Shown one piece after another: positions 26,919 through 36,185 of a stretch of DNA of 64,000 nt. Source of the DNA: an uncultured Cryomorphaceae bacterium (lineage in GTDB: Bacteria > Bacteroidota > Bacteroidia > Flavobacteriales > Schleiferiaceae); NCBI GenBank assembly GCA_913009655.1, contig CAJVWI010000005.1, forward strand, positions 1 through 64,000, given 5' to 3'. A program made the translations under genes and the position numbers. Under the pieces are notes generated by a model that saw only the letters and a program-made list of their open reading frames with translations, ran no database searches and was not told the origin of the DNA. The stretch's first letter is position 1. Each line of letters begins with the position of its first letter.

Positions 26919-27590
26919 ATGGCAACAAGAATTCGCCTTCAAAGACACGGTCGCAAAGGCCGCCCAATTTACACAATAGTAGCAGCAGACTCAAGATCGA
27001 AAAGAGATGGCCGCAACATTGAAAACTTGGGACAATACAATCCTAATACCAACCCTGCGACGATTCGTTTGGATTTTGATAGAACATTAGACTGGATCAT
27101 GAAAGGAGCCGTCCCTTCAGATACTGCAAAAGCTATTTTGAAGTACAAGGGAATAATGATGAAAAAGCATTTATTAGTTGGTGTTCGCAAAGGTGCATTG
27201 ACTCCAGAACAAGCGGAAGATCGTTTTGAAAAATGGATGGCTGACAAGGCTGTAAGCATCGATAAAACTGTTGACTCAATTAACTCCGTCGAGAGTAAAG
27301 AAAAAGCTGAAAGATTAAAAGCGGAGACTGCTGTAAAAGATCAAAGAGCAGCTGATATCGCAGCCAAAAGTATACCTGAGCCGTTAGCTGAAGAAGCTGC
27401 TCCAGAAGCAAAAGATGAAGAGGTTGCTCCAGAAGTAAAAGCTGAAGAGGCTGCTCCAGAAGTGAAAGCTGAAGAGGCTGCTCCAGAAGTGAAAGCTAAA
27501 GAGGCTGCTCCAGAAGTAAAAGCTGAAGAGGCTGCTCCAGAAGTAAAAGCTGAAGAGGCTGCTGCAGATGCAAAAACTGAAGAATCATAA
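26919..27590 (+). CDS. rpsP: 30S ribosomal protein S16 with repetitive C-terminal extension
   Basis: Small-subunit protein S16. Residues 1-about 85 are the conserved core (ATRIRLQRHGRKGRPIYTIV, AADSRSKRDGRNIENLGQYNP). S16 is usually 80-90 residues, and Bacteroidota have a longer form, but here the chain reaches 223. After a charged helical linker (about 100-155) come seven nine-residue units of the form A-E-E-A-A-P-E-V-K, encoded by seven 27-bp direct repeats. The tail is acidic and Ala/Glu-rich and probably extends from the ribosome surface without affecting the core. rimM follows 9 bp later, the usual rpsP-rimM order. Confidence 0.95.
   Translation: MATRIRLQRHGRKGRPIYTIVAADSRSKRDGRNIENLGQYNPNTNPATIRLDFDRTLDWIMKGAVPSDTAKAILKYKGIMMKKHLLVGVRKGALTPEQAEDRFEKWMADKAVSIDKTVDSINSVESKEKAERLKAETAVKDQRAADIAAKSIPEPLAEEAAPEAKDEEVAPEVKAEEAAPEVKAEEAAPEVKAKEAAPEVKAEEAAPEVKAEEAAADAKTEES
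27387..27575 (+). repeat. Seven tandem 27-bp coding repeats in rpsP
   Basis: Seven consecutive 27-bp units code for AEEAAPEAK, DEEVAPEVK, AEEAAPEVK, AEEAAPEVK, AKEAAPEVK, AEEAAPEVK and AEEAAADAK. Units three and four are identical at the DNA level. Because the unit is a multiple of three, gain or loss of copies keeps the frame. Confidence 0.95.
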
Positions 27591-27599
27591 TAACCTGAC

Positions 27600-28118
27600 A
27601 TGGAGGGACACTTCCAACTTGGGTACATTCGAAAAAAACATGGGTTTAAAGGAGACATTGTTCTTCATATAGATTCTGACCATCCAGAAAAGTATACTTC
27701 TCTGGATGTTCTTTTTTTAGAGGATTCTGGCTCACCGCTTCCCTATTTTGTATCATCAATTAGAACTCATAAGCTAAATGAGGTAATTATTCGACTAGAT
27801 GGCATATCCTCTGAAGAGGAAGCTTCGAGACTCATAGGTAAGCTCATTTTCTTGCCAGAAGAGATATTACCCGAACTAAATTCTGATCAATTTTATTACC
27901 ATGAGATCATAGGATTTACCGCAGTCGACAGCTCTTTTCCCGGGGAAATGATAGTTACAGATGTTTTGGATAGGCCAGCCCAATGTATATTAAGCTTAAA
28001 GCACCCAGATAAAGAAGAACCTATTCTTATCCCATTAGTTGATGACTTTTGGATTAGTATTGACAAAAAATTAAAACTAATAAAGCTTTGCGCTCCGGCT
28101 GAACTTTATAGTCTTTAA
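27600..28118 (+). CDS. rimM: Ribosome maturation factor RimM
   Basis: Assists late assembly of the 30S subunit head and processing of 16S rRNA, binding S19. The 172-residue protein has the N-terminal RimM domain (LGYIRKKHGFKGDIVLHID, and LDGISSEEEASRLIGKLIFLP) and a C-terminal PRC-barrel segment (YYHEIIGF..ILIPLVDDFWISID). It follows rpsP by 9 bp. Its last four bases overlap the end of the convergent saccharopine-dehydrogenase-family gene, with no terminator between them. Confidence 0.95.
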   Translation: MEGHFQLGYIRKKHGFKGDIVLHIDSDHPEKYTSLDVLFLEDSGSPLPYFVSSIRTHKLNEVIIRLDGISSEEEASRLIGKLIFLPEEILPELNSDQFYYHEIIGFTAVDSSFPGEMIVTDVLDRPAQCILSLKHPDKEEPILIPLVDDFWISIDKKLKLIKLCAPAELYSL

Positions 28119-29458
28119 TCGTCTACTTTGATTACTCTCTCATCAAAGCGAACTCCCCACTTTGACAATTCAGAAAGAATAGGGCCATAAAGCTCCTTTT
28201 TCATTGGCAAAATAACCCCGCGAGATTTAATCTTATTTAGAGCTACTAATCGTGTCGCTATTGCTACTGGCAACCCTACAGTAAATGCCATAGCTGTGTC
28301 TTCAATCGTTTTACCTTTTACAACCATTGAAGATTCAAGACGATATTTTGAATTATTTTTTCTAAAGTAAACCCTGTGCCACATGACAAGCATGTCAATA
28401 TCACCATCCCCCATGGTCCATCTCTTCTCCAGCATATGCTGAAGTATTTGAGCTGGAGTTCCTTTTTCAAGCCCTACTTTCTCATCGCTTAAAATATTAA
28501 TGTCATTTAACATATTCATTATCTCAGAATCCTGAGGAATCTGCAGATAGTGCATAAGCTTCAACTCAACACTATCCGTAGGATGATAGGCCAGAAAACA
28601 ATTAATAAAACTTTTGTGCGTCATATTTGAGACATTATCCATCTCATAAGAGTCGTCAGTAGCTCCTAACTTAACAAAAACATCCCAAGCACGACAGAAG
28701 CCTGGGCGCCTCAAGGTTCCTCTAAACATAGTAGGAATACCCTCAAGACCGTACTCTGATATATATTTTAACGAATCTCTATTTGCATACCCTTCAAAAC
28801 GACCGTAACCCGGTATTTTTATAAATTCTGTACGCCTAAATAAGTTATTGTATGGGATGAATTTATATAAACCCTCTTGAATAAACTTCACTGCTGAACC
28901 TGCACCCGCGAGAACAACATTTCTTGGATTCCATGTGAATTTATAATTCCATAATGTTTTAGCGCTTTCAGGAGCAAGTATACCCCCAGTAAAACTTTCA
29001 TATGATAAAATTTCCGATTTTTCATCACGTAAACGCTCTATGATTTCCATAGTTGACATGTGATCGATACCCGGATCTACACCACATTCATTCATAAAAA
29101 TTAAGTCTTTTTCCCTAACCCTTTCGTCCAATGATTTCATTTCCTTTCCAGCATATGAAGCCGTTACCATATGCTTACTATATTTTATGCATTGGTTTGC
29201 CACTAGAGGATGCATAAAAGCAGGCAACATACTAACAATTATATCCCCTGACTGGATCCATTTATCTAAAATTTCAGAATTCCTTAGATCTTCAGCAACA
29301 CCTAGGACATTATTATATCTGTTACATTTTCTGTAGATGGTGTCCTTATCTATATCTACCACAGTTAGTTTCCACTTTGTATGATCTGAATGAGTAGCTA
29401 AATACTCTATTAAGGAAGATGTACTTCGGCCTGCTCCAAGAATAATTATTGATATCAC
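28115..29458 (-). CDS. Saccharopine dehydrogenase/reductase family protein
   Basis: A 447-residue NAD(P)-binding protein. The N-terminus is a Rossmann domain (ILGAGRSTSSLIEYL, with VVDIDKD at the end of the second strand). Then come MVTASYAG, NECGVDPGIDHMSTM and SYESFTGGILAPES, which match the LYS9-type saccharopine reductase/dehydrogenase group. These proteins act in lysine metabolism, but many bacterial members have untested substrates. It is convergent with rimM and divergent from pckA, so it is transcribed alone. Confidence 0.88.
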   Translation of the reverse strand: MISIIILGAGRSTSSLIEYLATHSDHTKWKLTVVDIDKDTIYRKCNRYNNVLGVAEDLRNSEILDKWIQSGDIIVSMLPAFMHPLVANQCIKYSKHMVTASYAGKEMKSLDERVREKDLIFMNECGVDPGIDHMSTMEIIERLRDEKSEILSYESFTGGILAPESAKTLWNYKFTWNPRNVVLAGAGSAVKFIQEGLYKFIPYNNLFRRTEFIKIPGYGRFEGYANRDSLKYISEYGLEGIPTMFRGTLRRPGFCRAWDVFVKLGATDDSYEMDNVSNMTHKSFINCFLAYHPTDSVELKLMHYLQIPQDSEIMNMLNDINILSDEKVGLEKGTPAQILQHMLEKRWTMGDGDIDMLVMWHRVYFRKNNSKYRLESSMVVKGKTIEDTAMAFTVGLPVAIATRLVALNKIKSRGVILPMKKELYGPILSELSKWGVRFDERVIKVDD

Positions 29459-29514
29459 TGTAAATCTGTTGAAAACTGTATAATATGACGTTAATCTGAG
29501 GCACTAAGGTATTT

Positions 29515-29522
29515 TAAATTTG
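29515..29522 (+). promoter_or_regulatory. -7 box before pckA
   Basis: TAAATTTG fits TAnnTTTG and lies 22 bp upstream of the pckA ATG. The -33 element is weak. Confidence 0.4.
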
Positions 29523-29544
29523 TCATAACCTTTGATAAAATATA

Positions 29545-31149
29545 ATGTCCTACAACTCTGATAAGACCACCCCTCTTATGTCATGGCTATCTAAACTCGG
29601 CTTTGACAACCCTGAAGTATCCTATCAATCTGATCATCAATTTCTTACACAAGAAACTGTTAGATTGAAACGTGGAAGACTCACACACAAAAAAGTTTTA
29701 GCAATAAATACAGGAACATTTACGGGAAGATCACCTGAAGACAGGTTTATCGTCAAAGACACTAATACTGAAAATAAAATTTGGTGGGGCGATATCAACA
29801 AACCATTTGATACAAATTCTTTTTTAAATCTTAAGAAAAAGATAGTTTCACATCTTAAAACAAAACATCTATACATAAGAGACGCCTTTGCCGGAACGGA
29901 CAAAAGACATCAGATAAAACTGAGAATAATAAATGAGTTTCCTGAGCATAATCTATTCGCTGGAAATATGTTCATTAACCCACAAGAAGAATCACTAACA
30001 AACTTTGCACCAGAATGGACAATTCTTCATGCTCCGGCATTTAAAGCAGATCCTAAAGTTGATAAAACCCGTCAAGGAAACTTTGCAATTATTAGCTTTT
30101 CTGAGAAAATGATCATTATCGGTGGAACTGGCTACACGGGAGAAATAAAAAAAGGTATATTTTCTGTACTTAATTTTATCCTCCCAACTGAACACAATAC
30201 TCTCCCCATGCATTGCTCTGCAAATATTGGAAGAGACGGAGAGACAGCTTTATTCTTTGGGCTATCTGGGACAGGTAAAACTACATTAAGTGCTGACCCA
30301 TCACGTTTTTTAATTGGTGATGATGAACACGGGTGGACAGAAGACGGCAGTATATTTAATTTTGAAGGTGGTTGCTACGCAAAAGTGATAAACCTATCTG
30401 AAGAGAATGAACCAGATATATACAGAGCTATAAGACCTGGCGCACTCCTTGAGAATGTAAAACTTGATTCTGAGGATCGACCTCTTTATGAAGACTCAAG
30501 CATTACGCCCAATACCAGAGTTTCATATCCCATAAATCACATTGACAATCTGGCTTTAGGACTCGGCAATTCTCCAAGACATATTTTCTTTTTAACCTGT
30601 GATGCATACGGCGTCCTGCCGCCAATCTCCAAGCTAAATCCAAATCAAGCGGCATACCATTTCATGTCAGGTTACACTGCTAAAGTTGCTGGAACAGAAG
30701 CAGGCGTAACAGAGCCAAAAGCTGTTTTCTCTGCTTGCTTTGGAGCACCATTTATGCCTTTACACCCTGCTAAATATGCGGAAAGACTTAAATCCAAAAT
30801 GGATGGCAAAGAATTGAACATTTGGTTAATAAACACTGGCTGGAGTGGCGGAAGCTATGGCGTGGGGGCAAGAATGCCACTAAATTATACAAGAGCAATG
30901 ATAGAGAATGCATTAAGCGGCTCTCTTAAAGATGCAAAATATATAAAAGACGAAATATTTGGACTTAATCGAGTTCAAAGTATCAGTAATATTCCAGAAG
31001 ATATCTTAGACCCAAAAAAATCCTGGAAAAATCCTGAAGAATATGATAAAATTGCAATTAACCTTGCGAAAAAATTCAATAAAAACTTTGAACAGTTTGA
31101 ATCTCAATCTTCAGAGGACATATTACTTGGAGGGCCTATTTTAAAGTAA
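29545..31149 (+). CDS. pckA: Phosphoenolpyruvate carboxykinase (ATP)
   Basis: Converts oxaloacetate and ATP to phosphoenolpyruvate, the first step of gluconeogenesis. The 534-residue protein is of normal length for the ATP-dependent type. It has the family's GRSPEDRF, the P-loop GLSGTGKTTLS at about residue 239, the metal and substrate site FIGDDEHGW-like LIGDDEHGWTEDG, the FEGGCYAK segment and NTGWSGGSYGVGARMP. It is a single gene, end to end with the convergent phoH-like gene (2 bp apart). Confidence 0.97.
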   Translation: MSYNSDKTTPLMSWLSKLGFDNPEVSYQSDHQFLTQETVRLKRGRLTHKKVLAINTGTFTGRSPEDRFIVKDTNTENKIWWGDINKPFDTNSFLNLKKKIVSHLKTKHLYIRDAFAGTDKRHQIKLRIINEFPEHNLFAGNMFINPQEESLTNFAPEWTILHAPAFKADPKVDKTRQGNFAIISFSEKMIIIGGTGYTGEIKKGIFSVLNFILPTEHNTLPMHCSANIGRDGETALFFGLSGTGKTTLSADPSRFLIGDDEHGWTEDGSIFNFEGGCYAKVINLSEENEPDIYRAIRPGALLENVKLDSEDRPLYEDSSITPNTRVSYPINHIDNLALGLGNSPRHIFFLTCDAYGVLPPISKLNPNQAAYHFMSGYTAKVAGTEAGVTEPKAVFSACFGAPFMPLHPAKYAERLKSKMDGKELNIWLINTGWSGGSYGVGARMPLNYTRAMIENALSGSLKDAKYIKDEIFGLNRVQSISNIPEDILDPKKSWKNPEEYDKIAINLAKKFNKNFEQFESQSSEDILLGGPILK

Positions 31150-31151
31150 AA

Positions 31152-32504
31152 TTATAATAAATCGTTAGCAAGATTTGCCAGCTCCGACCGTTCACCTTTT
31201 TCGAGCGTTGTATGAGCATATAAAGGCTGCCCCCGCAGTCTGTCAACAATATAAGATAAACCATTAGATTGTTCATCTAAATAAGGTGTATCAATTTGGT
31301 GGACATCTCCTGTGAAAATAAACTTTGAGTTTTCCCCTGCCCTTGTAATAATTGTCTTAATCTCATGTGGAGTTAAATTCTGAGCCTCATCAACAATAAA
31401 TATGACATTAGACAATGACCTTCCCCTTATATAAGCTAAGGGAGTGACAAGGATTTTTTCGCTCGCTACCATCTCGTCGATTTGTTTGTGATTACGATCT
31501 CGCTCACTGAATTGATTCTTTATAAACTTTAAATTATCCCAAAGGGGTTGCATATATGGATTGATTTTTTGTTCTGCATCTCCAGGAAGAAAACCAATAT
31601 CTCTATTTGATAGTGGTACAATTGGTCTTGCAAGATAAATTTGCTTAAAGTCTCGGCGCTGTTCTAAAGAACCAGCTAAAGCAAGAAGAGTCTTTCCTGT
31701 TCCTGCGACACCGGTCAAAGTGACCAATCGAATAGCTGGGTTCATTATGGCATGCAGAGCAAAGGCCTGCTCAGAATTCCTTGGTTTTATTCCATAAAAA
31801 CTAGCTTTTTCCACTAATTCCATACTCTTGGATTCTCCGCTAAAAAATCCTAAGGCTGAGTTTTTAGTTGATTTTAGTATATAAAATAAGTTCGGCTTTA
31901 ATTTAAATTTAATATTACTTTTTTCTTCAGGATCAAGAATCACTGACTTCTTATCATAGAGTTCCTGAATATGCTTTGCAGGGAAATTTAGTAATTCTGA
32001 TCGCCCAGAAAATCTTGTATTTGATTCCTTTACCCTGCCTGTCAAATAATCTTCAGAATGTAGATTGAGCGCCTTGGCTTTTAGTCTCAAATTAATATCC
32101 TTCGTTACGAGAATAACAGTTCTTTTAGGTTCCTTCTCCTGAAGAAAAAGTGCGGCATTTAGAATACTATGATCATTTTTCCCTTTACCGTATATCTCTG
32201 TTGCATCAACATCTAAACCCGGAGTTGCCATTATAACACGAAATTTTCCTCGCTTATCTCCATTGAGACTGATCCAGTCTGTTAATTGTTTATTCTCAGC
32301 TTTCTTATCAAGCATTCGAATAAACTCTCGTGCCTCAAAGTTTTTTGTATCGCTTCCCTTTTTGAACTCATCTAGTTCTTCTAAAACCGGAATTGGTATT
32401 GCAACATCATGTTCATCAAAATTCATTATCGCATTATGATCATACAATATAACAGAGGTATCAAGAACGAATATTTTGCGTTTTACTTTTAGCTTGGATG
32501 CCAT
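31152..32504 (-). CDS. PhoH-family protein with PIN domain
   Basis: A 450-residue two-domain protein. Residues 1-about 150 are a PIN ribonuclease-like domain (IFVLDTSVILYDHNAIMNF, acidic residues D10 and E44-E47, later VTKDINLRLKA). Residues about 230-450 are the PhoH ATPase with Walker A GVAGTGKTLLALA, the arginine-rich ARPIVPLSNRDIGFLPGD and Walker B NVIFIVDEAQNLTP. PhoH2-type proteins of this layout are described as RNA helicase plus RNase. There is no partner antitoxin-like gene beside it. Confidence 0.94.
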   Translation of the reverse strand: MASKLKVKRKIFVLDTSVILYDHNAIMNFDEHDVAIPIPVLEELDEFKKGSDTKNFEAREFIRMLDKKAENKQLTDWISLNGDKRGKFRVIMATPGLDVDATEIYGKGKNDHSILNAALFLQEKEPKRTVILVTKDINLRLKAKALNLHSEDYLTGRVKESNTRFSGRSELLNFPAKHIQELYDKKSVILDPEEKSNIKFKLKPNLFYILKSTKNSALGFFSGESKSMELVEKASFYGIKPRNSEQAFALHAIMNPAIRLVTLTGVAGTGKTLLALAGSLEQRRDFKQIYLARPIVPLSNRDIGFLPGDAEQKINPYMQPLWDNLKFIKNQFSERDRNHKQIDEMVASEKILVTPLAYIRGRSLSNVIFIVDEAQNLTPHEIKTIITRAGENSKFIFTGDVHQIDTPYLDEQSNGLSYIVDRLRGQPLYAHTTLEKGERSELANLANDLL

Positions 32505-32620
32505 TCTATGATTTTTAAAACTTCATGAAATTATGTCATTAAAGTTGTTGTTTTATTATTAGATGAATATGTTTTTAACATCTCATAGATAGTAACCATT
32601 TCAAGTGCTAATTTTACATT

Positions 32621-33136
32621 ATGATTCAAAAATATTTAAGATTGTTTATCGCTATTGGAGTTCTTGGATTTTCAATCCAGCAATTCATTGATTCGGAAAT
32701 AGGAAATGGTATTTTTTTAATACTCATCTCCTTCTTACCGATTTTATTTCATTTTAGAAATGAGAGAATATTAATGGCACTATGGCAAGTGAGAAAGCAA
32801 GATTTTGAAAAAGCCGGGAAGCAACTGGATAGAATAAAAAAACCAGAAAAAACATTAATAAAAGGTCAGCTAGCTTATTATTACTTTCTAAGAGGATTAA
32901 TGAACTCTCAAACCAACCTCACCAAGAGTGAGTCTTGGATGAGAAAGGCACTTTCCACAGGACTAAGAATGAAACAAGACCGTGCATTGGCTAAGATGCA
33001 ACTTTCTGCAATGGCTATGACTAAAAGAAAGAAAAAAGAGGCACAAACATTATTGACCGAAGCTAAAAAATTAGATAGCAAGGGATTATTAGCGGATCAA
33101 ATAAAAATGCTACAACAGCAAATGAAGAGAATATAA
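32621..33136 (+). CDS. Membrane-anchored TPR-like protein of unknown function
   Basis: A 171-residue protein with two membrane helices at about residues 4-20 and 28-46, then a basic helical cytoplasmic part. Segments such as LIKGQLAYYYFLRGLMNSQTN, and RALAKMQLSAMAMTKRKKKEAQTLLTEAKKLD look like two or three degenerate tetratricopeptide helix pairs. It may act as a protein-binding anchor. It stands alone between the divergent phoH-like gene and the convergent yajC. Confidence 0.7.
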   Translation: MIQKYLRLFIAIGVLGFSIQQFIDSEIGNGIFLILISFLPILFHFRNERILMALWQVRKQDFEKAGKQLDRIKKPEKTLIKGQLAYYYFLRGLMNSQTNLTKSESWMRKALSTGLRMKQDRALAKMQLSAMAMTKRKKKEAQTLLTEAKKLDSKGLLADQIKMLQQQMKRI

Positions 33137-33138
33137 TC

Positions 33139-33450
33139 TTATTTTTTTGCAGTAGGATTAACTGTGACGGTAAGATCCTTACTTATCGCAGCTCTCTCTA
33201 GTCGTAGACGACTATTTTCAGACTCAACCAATACAGTTTTTTCGTCCACATCTAGAATCTTAGCATGGATTCCACTAGTAGTAACTATTCGCATTCCTTT
33301 TACTAATTGGCTTCTAAACTTAGTTTCTTCTTTTTGCTTTTTCATTTGCGGACGAATAAAGAAGAAATACATTACAGCCACAATAGCTATTAAAGGTAAA
33401 AAGCTACTTATACCATTTGCAGAATTTGCCTGTAAAAATAAATTTGTCAT
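33139..33450 (-). CDS. yajC: Preprotein translocase subunit YajC
   Basis: Small accessory protein of the Sec translocon (SecDF-YajC). The 103 residues contain one membrane helix (SFLPLIAIVAVMYFFFIRPQMKKQKEE, about 16-35, with the invariant FFIRPQ) and a cytoplasmic part with GMRIVTTSGIHAKILDVDEKTV. It is the last gene of the nusB-DUF1573-yajC group, 13 bp after the DUF1573 gene. Confidence 0.96.
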   Translation of the reverse strand: MTNLFLQANSANGISSFLPLIAIVAVMYFFFIRPQMKKQKEETKFRSQLVKGMRIVTTSGIHAKILDVDEKTVLVESENSRLRLERAAISKDLTVTVNPTAKK

Positions 33451-33463
33451 GATTGAATATGTG

Positions 33464-33910
33464 TTATTGTAAAGCCACTTGGGCTTTTATTTTTAAAACC
33501 TTTGTATTTGGAACTGTATTTGCCGAAAGAGTGACAGTTTTCTCTTGACTACCACCCTTTCCTTTAGAATTAAATTGAACTGATATTATCCCCTTAGATC
33601 CTGGTGCAATTGGCTCATTAGAATACTTTGGAACTGTACATCCGCAACTTCCTTGGGCAGAACTTATAATTAGCGGAGACTCTCCTGTATTCATAAATTC
33701 AAAATCATGATCAACCACATCGCCATCTTTAATAGGACCAAAGTCCCAAACCTCCTCTTCGAAAGAAAAGACAGGTAACTCATTATTTTTTAAAATATCC
33801 GTTACCCCTTCTATTGACATTCTATCTTCAGCGTTTTTTATTTTTGAAGAAGCATCAGAACAAGAAATACATACTGTTACTGCAAGAATTATAAAAATTG
33901 TATGTTTCAT
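33464..33910 (-). CDS. DUF1573 lipoprotein
   Basis: A 148-residue exported protein. The leader ends with the lipobox-like VCISC (C17), so it is likely a lipoprotein. The domain begins EEEVWDFGPIKDGDVVDHDFEF, with the diagnostic SSAQGSCGCTVPKYSNEPIAPG and the closing IKAQV; this is a DUF1573 beta-sandwich (ASH/PapD-like). Function unknown. The gene order nusB-DUF1573-yajC recurs across Bacteroidota, suggesting a link to envelope biogenesis. Confidence 0.92.
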   Translation of the reverse strand: MKHTIFIILAVTVCISCSDASSKIKNAEDRMSIEGVTDILKNNELPVFSFEEEVWDFGPIKDGDVVDHDFEFMNTGESPLIISSAQGSCGCTVPKYSNEPIAPGSKGIISVQFNSKGKGGSQEKTVTLSANTVPNTKVLKIKAQVALQ

Positions 33911-33939
33911 GAATTATTATTTAGAAGACTGCGAATGTA

Positions 33940-34878
33940 CTAACCAATTAGTCCTCTCCCAATCTTTTTAACTTTTCCCTCCGAAATCATATCCTGAACA
34001 AGTGAGTCCAATAAACCATTTATAAATCCAGGAGACTTTTCTGTTGAATACTGTTTTGCCAACTCAATAGCTTCGTTAATAGTTACTTTAATGGGAACCT
34101 CAGTAGCATATTGAACCTCTATTATTGACTGCTCAATAATACATCTGTCAACAGGTGCTAGTCTTTCATAATCCCATTTTTCAGATTTCGAACGAATTTT
34201 ACCCATTAGTTCATCATGAGATGTTACAGATTTTATAAAAATCATTTCTGCAAATGCCTCATCGTCATCGTCCTTAAACAAATTAACCAATAGTGGCTTA
34301 CCTCTTTTTGCATTCTGGAGAGTTTGAACAGCCATCATTTGAGCTGCATCTAAATCGTCAGACCAATGCATACTTAGATCTTCGTAATATGATTGAATAG
34401 ATTCATTGTTTGCAATAGCATCACGATAAAATCTTTTAAACCAAAGAATACTGTCTTGTTCATCCGGTATTTCAGAAGAATTAAACCAATCGCTATCCAT
34501 TTCAGTTGCCCAAAAGGAAAAAAAAGCTCCACGAATCATATCGATATCATCTCCCCAATTAATTTTCTTTTTATCCCAAACATTGAATACCGACTTATCA
34601 GAAGATAAAGCGTGCATAAAAGGCATTGCAAGCAATGCTCTAATTCTAGATTCTCTATTCGGATTGGGGATTTTCTTTTGTTTTTCGATTTCCAAGCGTT
34701 CTTCTAAAAACTGATGAAAATGCCAAAACATTTTTAACTCATAAAGATATAATGTGTAAATATTTTGAATGCTTTTATTAAGATCTGACAATCCACTTTT
34801 TATATCTCTAGAATCGCCCTGATAAAAAGCAAATAGAGCCTGCATCACTTTGATGCGGATATGACGTCGAGTAAGCAT
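33940..34878 (-). CDS. nusB: Transcription antitermination factor NusB, long Bacteroidota form
   Basis: Binds boxA RNA with S10 for rRNA transcription antitermination. The usual NusB is about 140 residues; here 312. The C-terminal part (about 200-312) has the NusB features (DRCIIEQSIIEVQYATEVPIKVTINEAIELAKQYSTEKSPGFINGLLD). The N-terminal part starts LTRRHIRIKVMQALFAFYQG, also NusB-like, and contains an inserted helical region typical of Bacteroidetes. Start chosen at MLTRRHIR; no nearby alternative. Confidence 0.94.
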   Translation of the reverse strand: MLTRRHIRIKVMQALFAFYQGDSRDIKSGLSDLNKSIQNIYTLYLYELKMFWHFHQFLEERLEIEKQKKIPNPNRESRIRALLAMPFMHALSSDKSVFNVWDKKKINWGDDIDMIRGAFFSFWATEMDSDWFNSSEIPDEQDSILWFKRFYRDAIANNESIQSYYEDLSMHWSDDLDAAQMMAVQTLQNAKRGKPLLVNLFKDDDDEAFAEMIFIKSVTSHDELMGKIRSKSEKWDYERLAPVDRCIIEQSIIEVQYATEVPIKVTINEAIELAKQYSTEKSPGFINGLLDSLVQDMISEGKVKKIGRGLIG

Positions 34879-34917
34879 AGAACGATTTTAAGATGTAAAA
34901 GTACGATCAATTTTACT

Positions 34918-35523
34918 TTAAAACCGCTTCGTGTCACTATCAAAAAACAACTTTTCATTCGTTTTCGGATGATTAAAAGATAAATGACAGGCATGAAGCG
35001 CTACACCTTGATTATCCCATGCCTTTCCACCATAGAAAATATCTCCTAAAATCGGATAACCTCTATGACTCGCCTGAGCTCTAATTTGATGATAGCGCCC
35101 CGTGAATAGCTCAACTTCCGCAGAATTACTATCGATACGTATACCCCTTAAAGAAGCCCTTTTACCTTCATTTTTAGATACAATTATGCTCTTGAAGTTT
35201 AATTGGTCTTTTTTTAAAAAATCTTCCCAATTCCATGTCCCTTCCGGCAATTCGATATGACTTTTCAACTTATACCTCTTTCTAACCGTTCTAGATTCAA
35301 ATTGCCTCATCAGATGAGTACAAGAATACTTTTTTCGAGCCAAAACAACAAGACCACTTGTCGGGCGATCCAATCGATGGACAGCCCAAGTAATACCACC
35401 AAATTCATTTTCTGCCCAATCTTGTAAATTTGGATTGCCGAATTTATCCGGTTCAACCATTAACATAGCAGGTTTTGAAACAACAGCTATAGCCGCATCT
35501 AAGTAAAGAACTTCGGGATCCAT
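34918..35523 (-). CDS. RluA-family pseudouridine synthase (TruC-like)
   Basis: Isomerises a uridine in rRNA or tRNA. From the ATG at 35521-35523 the protein is 201 residues; the frame continues to 35568 but homologues begin at the PEVLYLDAAIAVVSKP strand. It has the catalytic aspartate in AVHRLDRPTSGLVVLA, and the closing ELFTGRYHQIRAQASHRGYPILGD. Short, with no S4 domain, it most resembles TruC (tRNA-U65). Its start overlaps the end of the lycopene cyclase gene by 25 bp. Confidence 0.88.
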   Translation of the reverse strand: MDPEVLYLDAAIAVVSKPAMLMVEPDKFGNPNLQDWAENEFGGITWAVHRLDRPTSGLVVLARKKYSCTHLMRQFESRTVRKRYKLKSHIELPEGTWNWEDFLKKDQLNFKSIIVSKNEGKRASLRGIRIDSNSAEVELFTGRYHQIRAQASHRGYPILGDIFYGGKAWDNQGVALHACHLSFNHPKTNEKLFFDSDTKRF

Positions 35524-36185
35524 TTTGTTTGCATTACTGCGGTGTATATAAGCATCATATCCATGCAATAAAAAGCATCTTCAACCGGAATTGTGAATAT
35601 TCTGTATCCTAAAATTTCTGATTCAGAATACCAAACAATGGGATTATCCAAAAATGAGCCTGTTAATAACCCATTAACGAGCAAAAAGGGAATCAACATT
35701 ATTAGAAATGACCTAAAAAAAGATTTAAGCCATTTCACTTTCCAAAGCCCGGCTAAAATCAATTCAGCACCAAGGGTAACACCAACAAGAATTGTATACA
35801 TACCTTTTTGTTGAATGCTTGCGTAAATTAAAAACGCTCCAACCAGGATAATGGTGTTATGCATCAATTTCGGTGTAAAATTTATTGGGAAGAAGAGCTG
35901 CATAACTTCATAAATAAAATAAGACGCAAAAGGAACAACAATAAAAAAAAGAACTTCTTCAATAGGAAGATTAGCAATATATATATCAACTAAATAATCA
36001 GAATTAAAACCCCAATATCCCTCTAGTGTGAACAAAATATCCCATGGAATCATTATTATCATAGTAAAAAAAGTCGCCAATAACATCCTCTTCCATTTAC
36101 TGTAATAAGCAATTCTCGGCTCAAATGATCTCGTTAACGGTCCGAGAAAAACAAAAGCATCTATTAATAAATATAGTCCCTTCAT
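35499..36185 (-). CDS. Lycopene beta-cyclase, CrtYcd-type membrane protein
   Basis: Closes the rings of lycopene to form beta-carotene. From the ATG at 36183-36185 it is 228 residues with about seven membrane helices. Two copies of the lycopene-cyclase domain are visible, each with its acidic motif: PIEEVLFFIVVPF in the first and IPVEDAFYCMDMM in the second, as in single-chain fusions of the heterodimeric CrtYc/CrtYd. The frame is open 17 codons further upstream, but the crtZ stop and this ATG overlap by one base, which fits translational coupling. Operon with crtZ; no crtE, crtB or crtI in the window. Confidence 0.92.
   Translation of the reverse strand: MKGLYLLIDAFVFLGPLTRSFEPRIAYYSKWKRMLLATFFTMIIMIPWDILFTLEGYWGFNSDYLVDIYIANLPIEEVLFFIVVPFASYFIYEVMQLFFPINFTPKLMHNTIILVGAFLIYASIQQKGMYTILVGVTLGAELILAGLWKVKWLKSFFRSFLIMLIPFLLVNGLLTGSFLDNPIVWYSESEILGYRIFTIPVEDAFYCMDMMLIYTAVMQTKWIPKFFT

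Noticed and set aside
27387-27575. CRISPR-like array
   Set aside because: Repeats are contiguous with no spacers and lie in a coding frame.
27341-27658. Antisense frame rich in SAFTSGAAS units
   Set aside because: Mirror image of the coding repeats in rpsP on the other strand.
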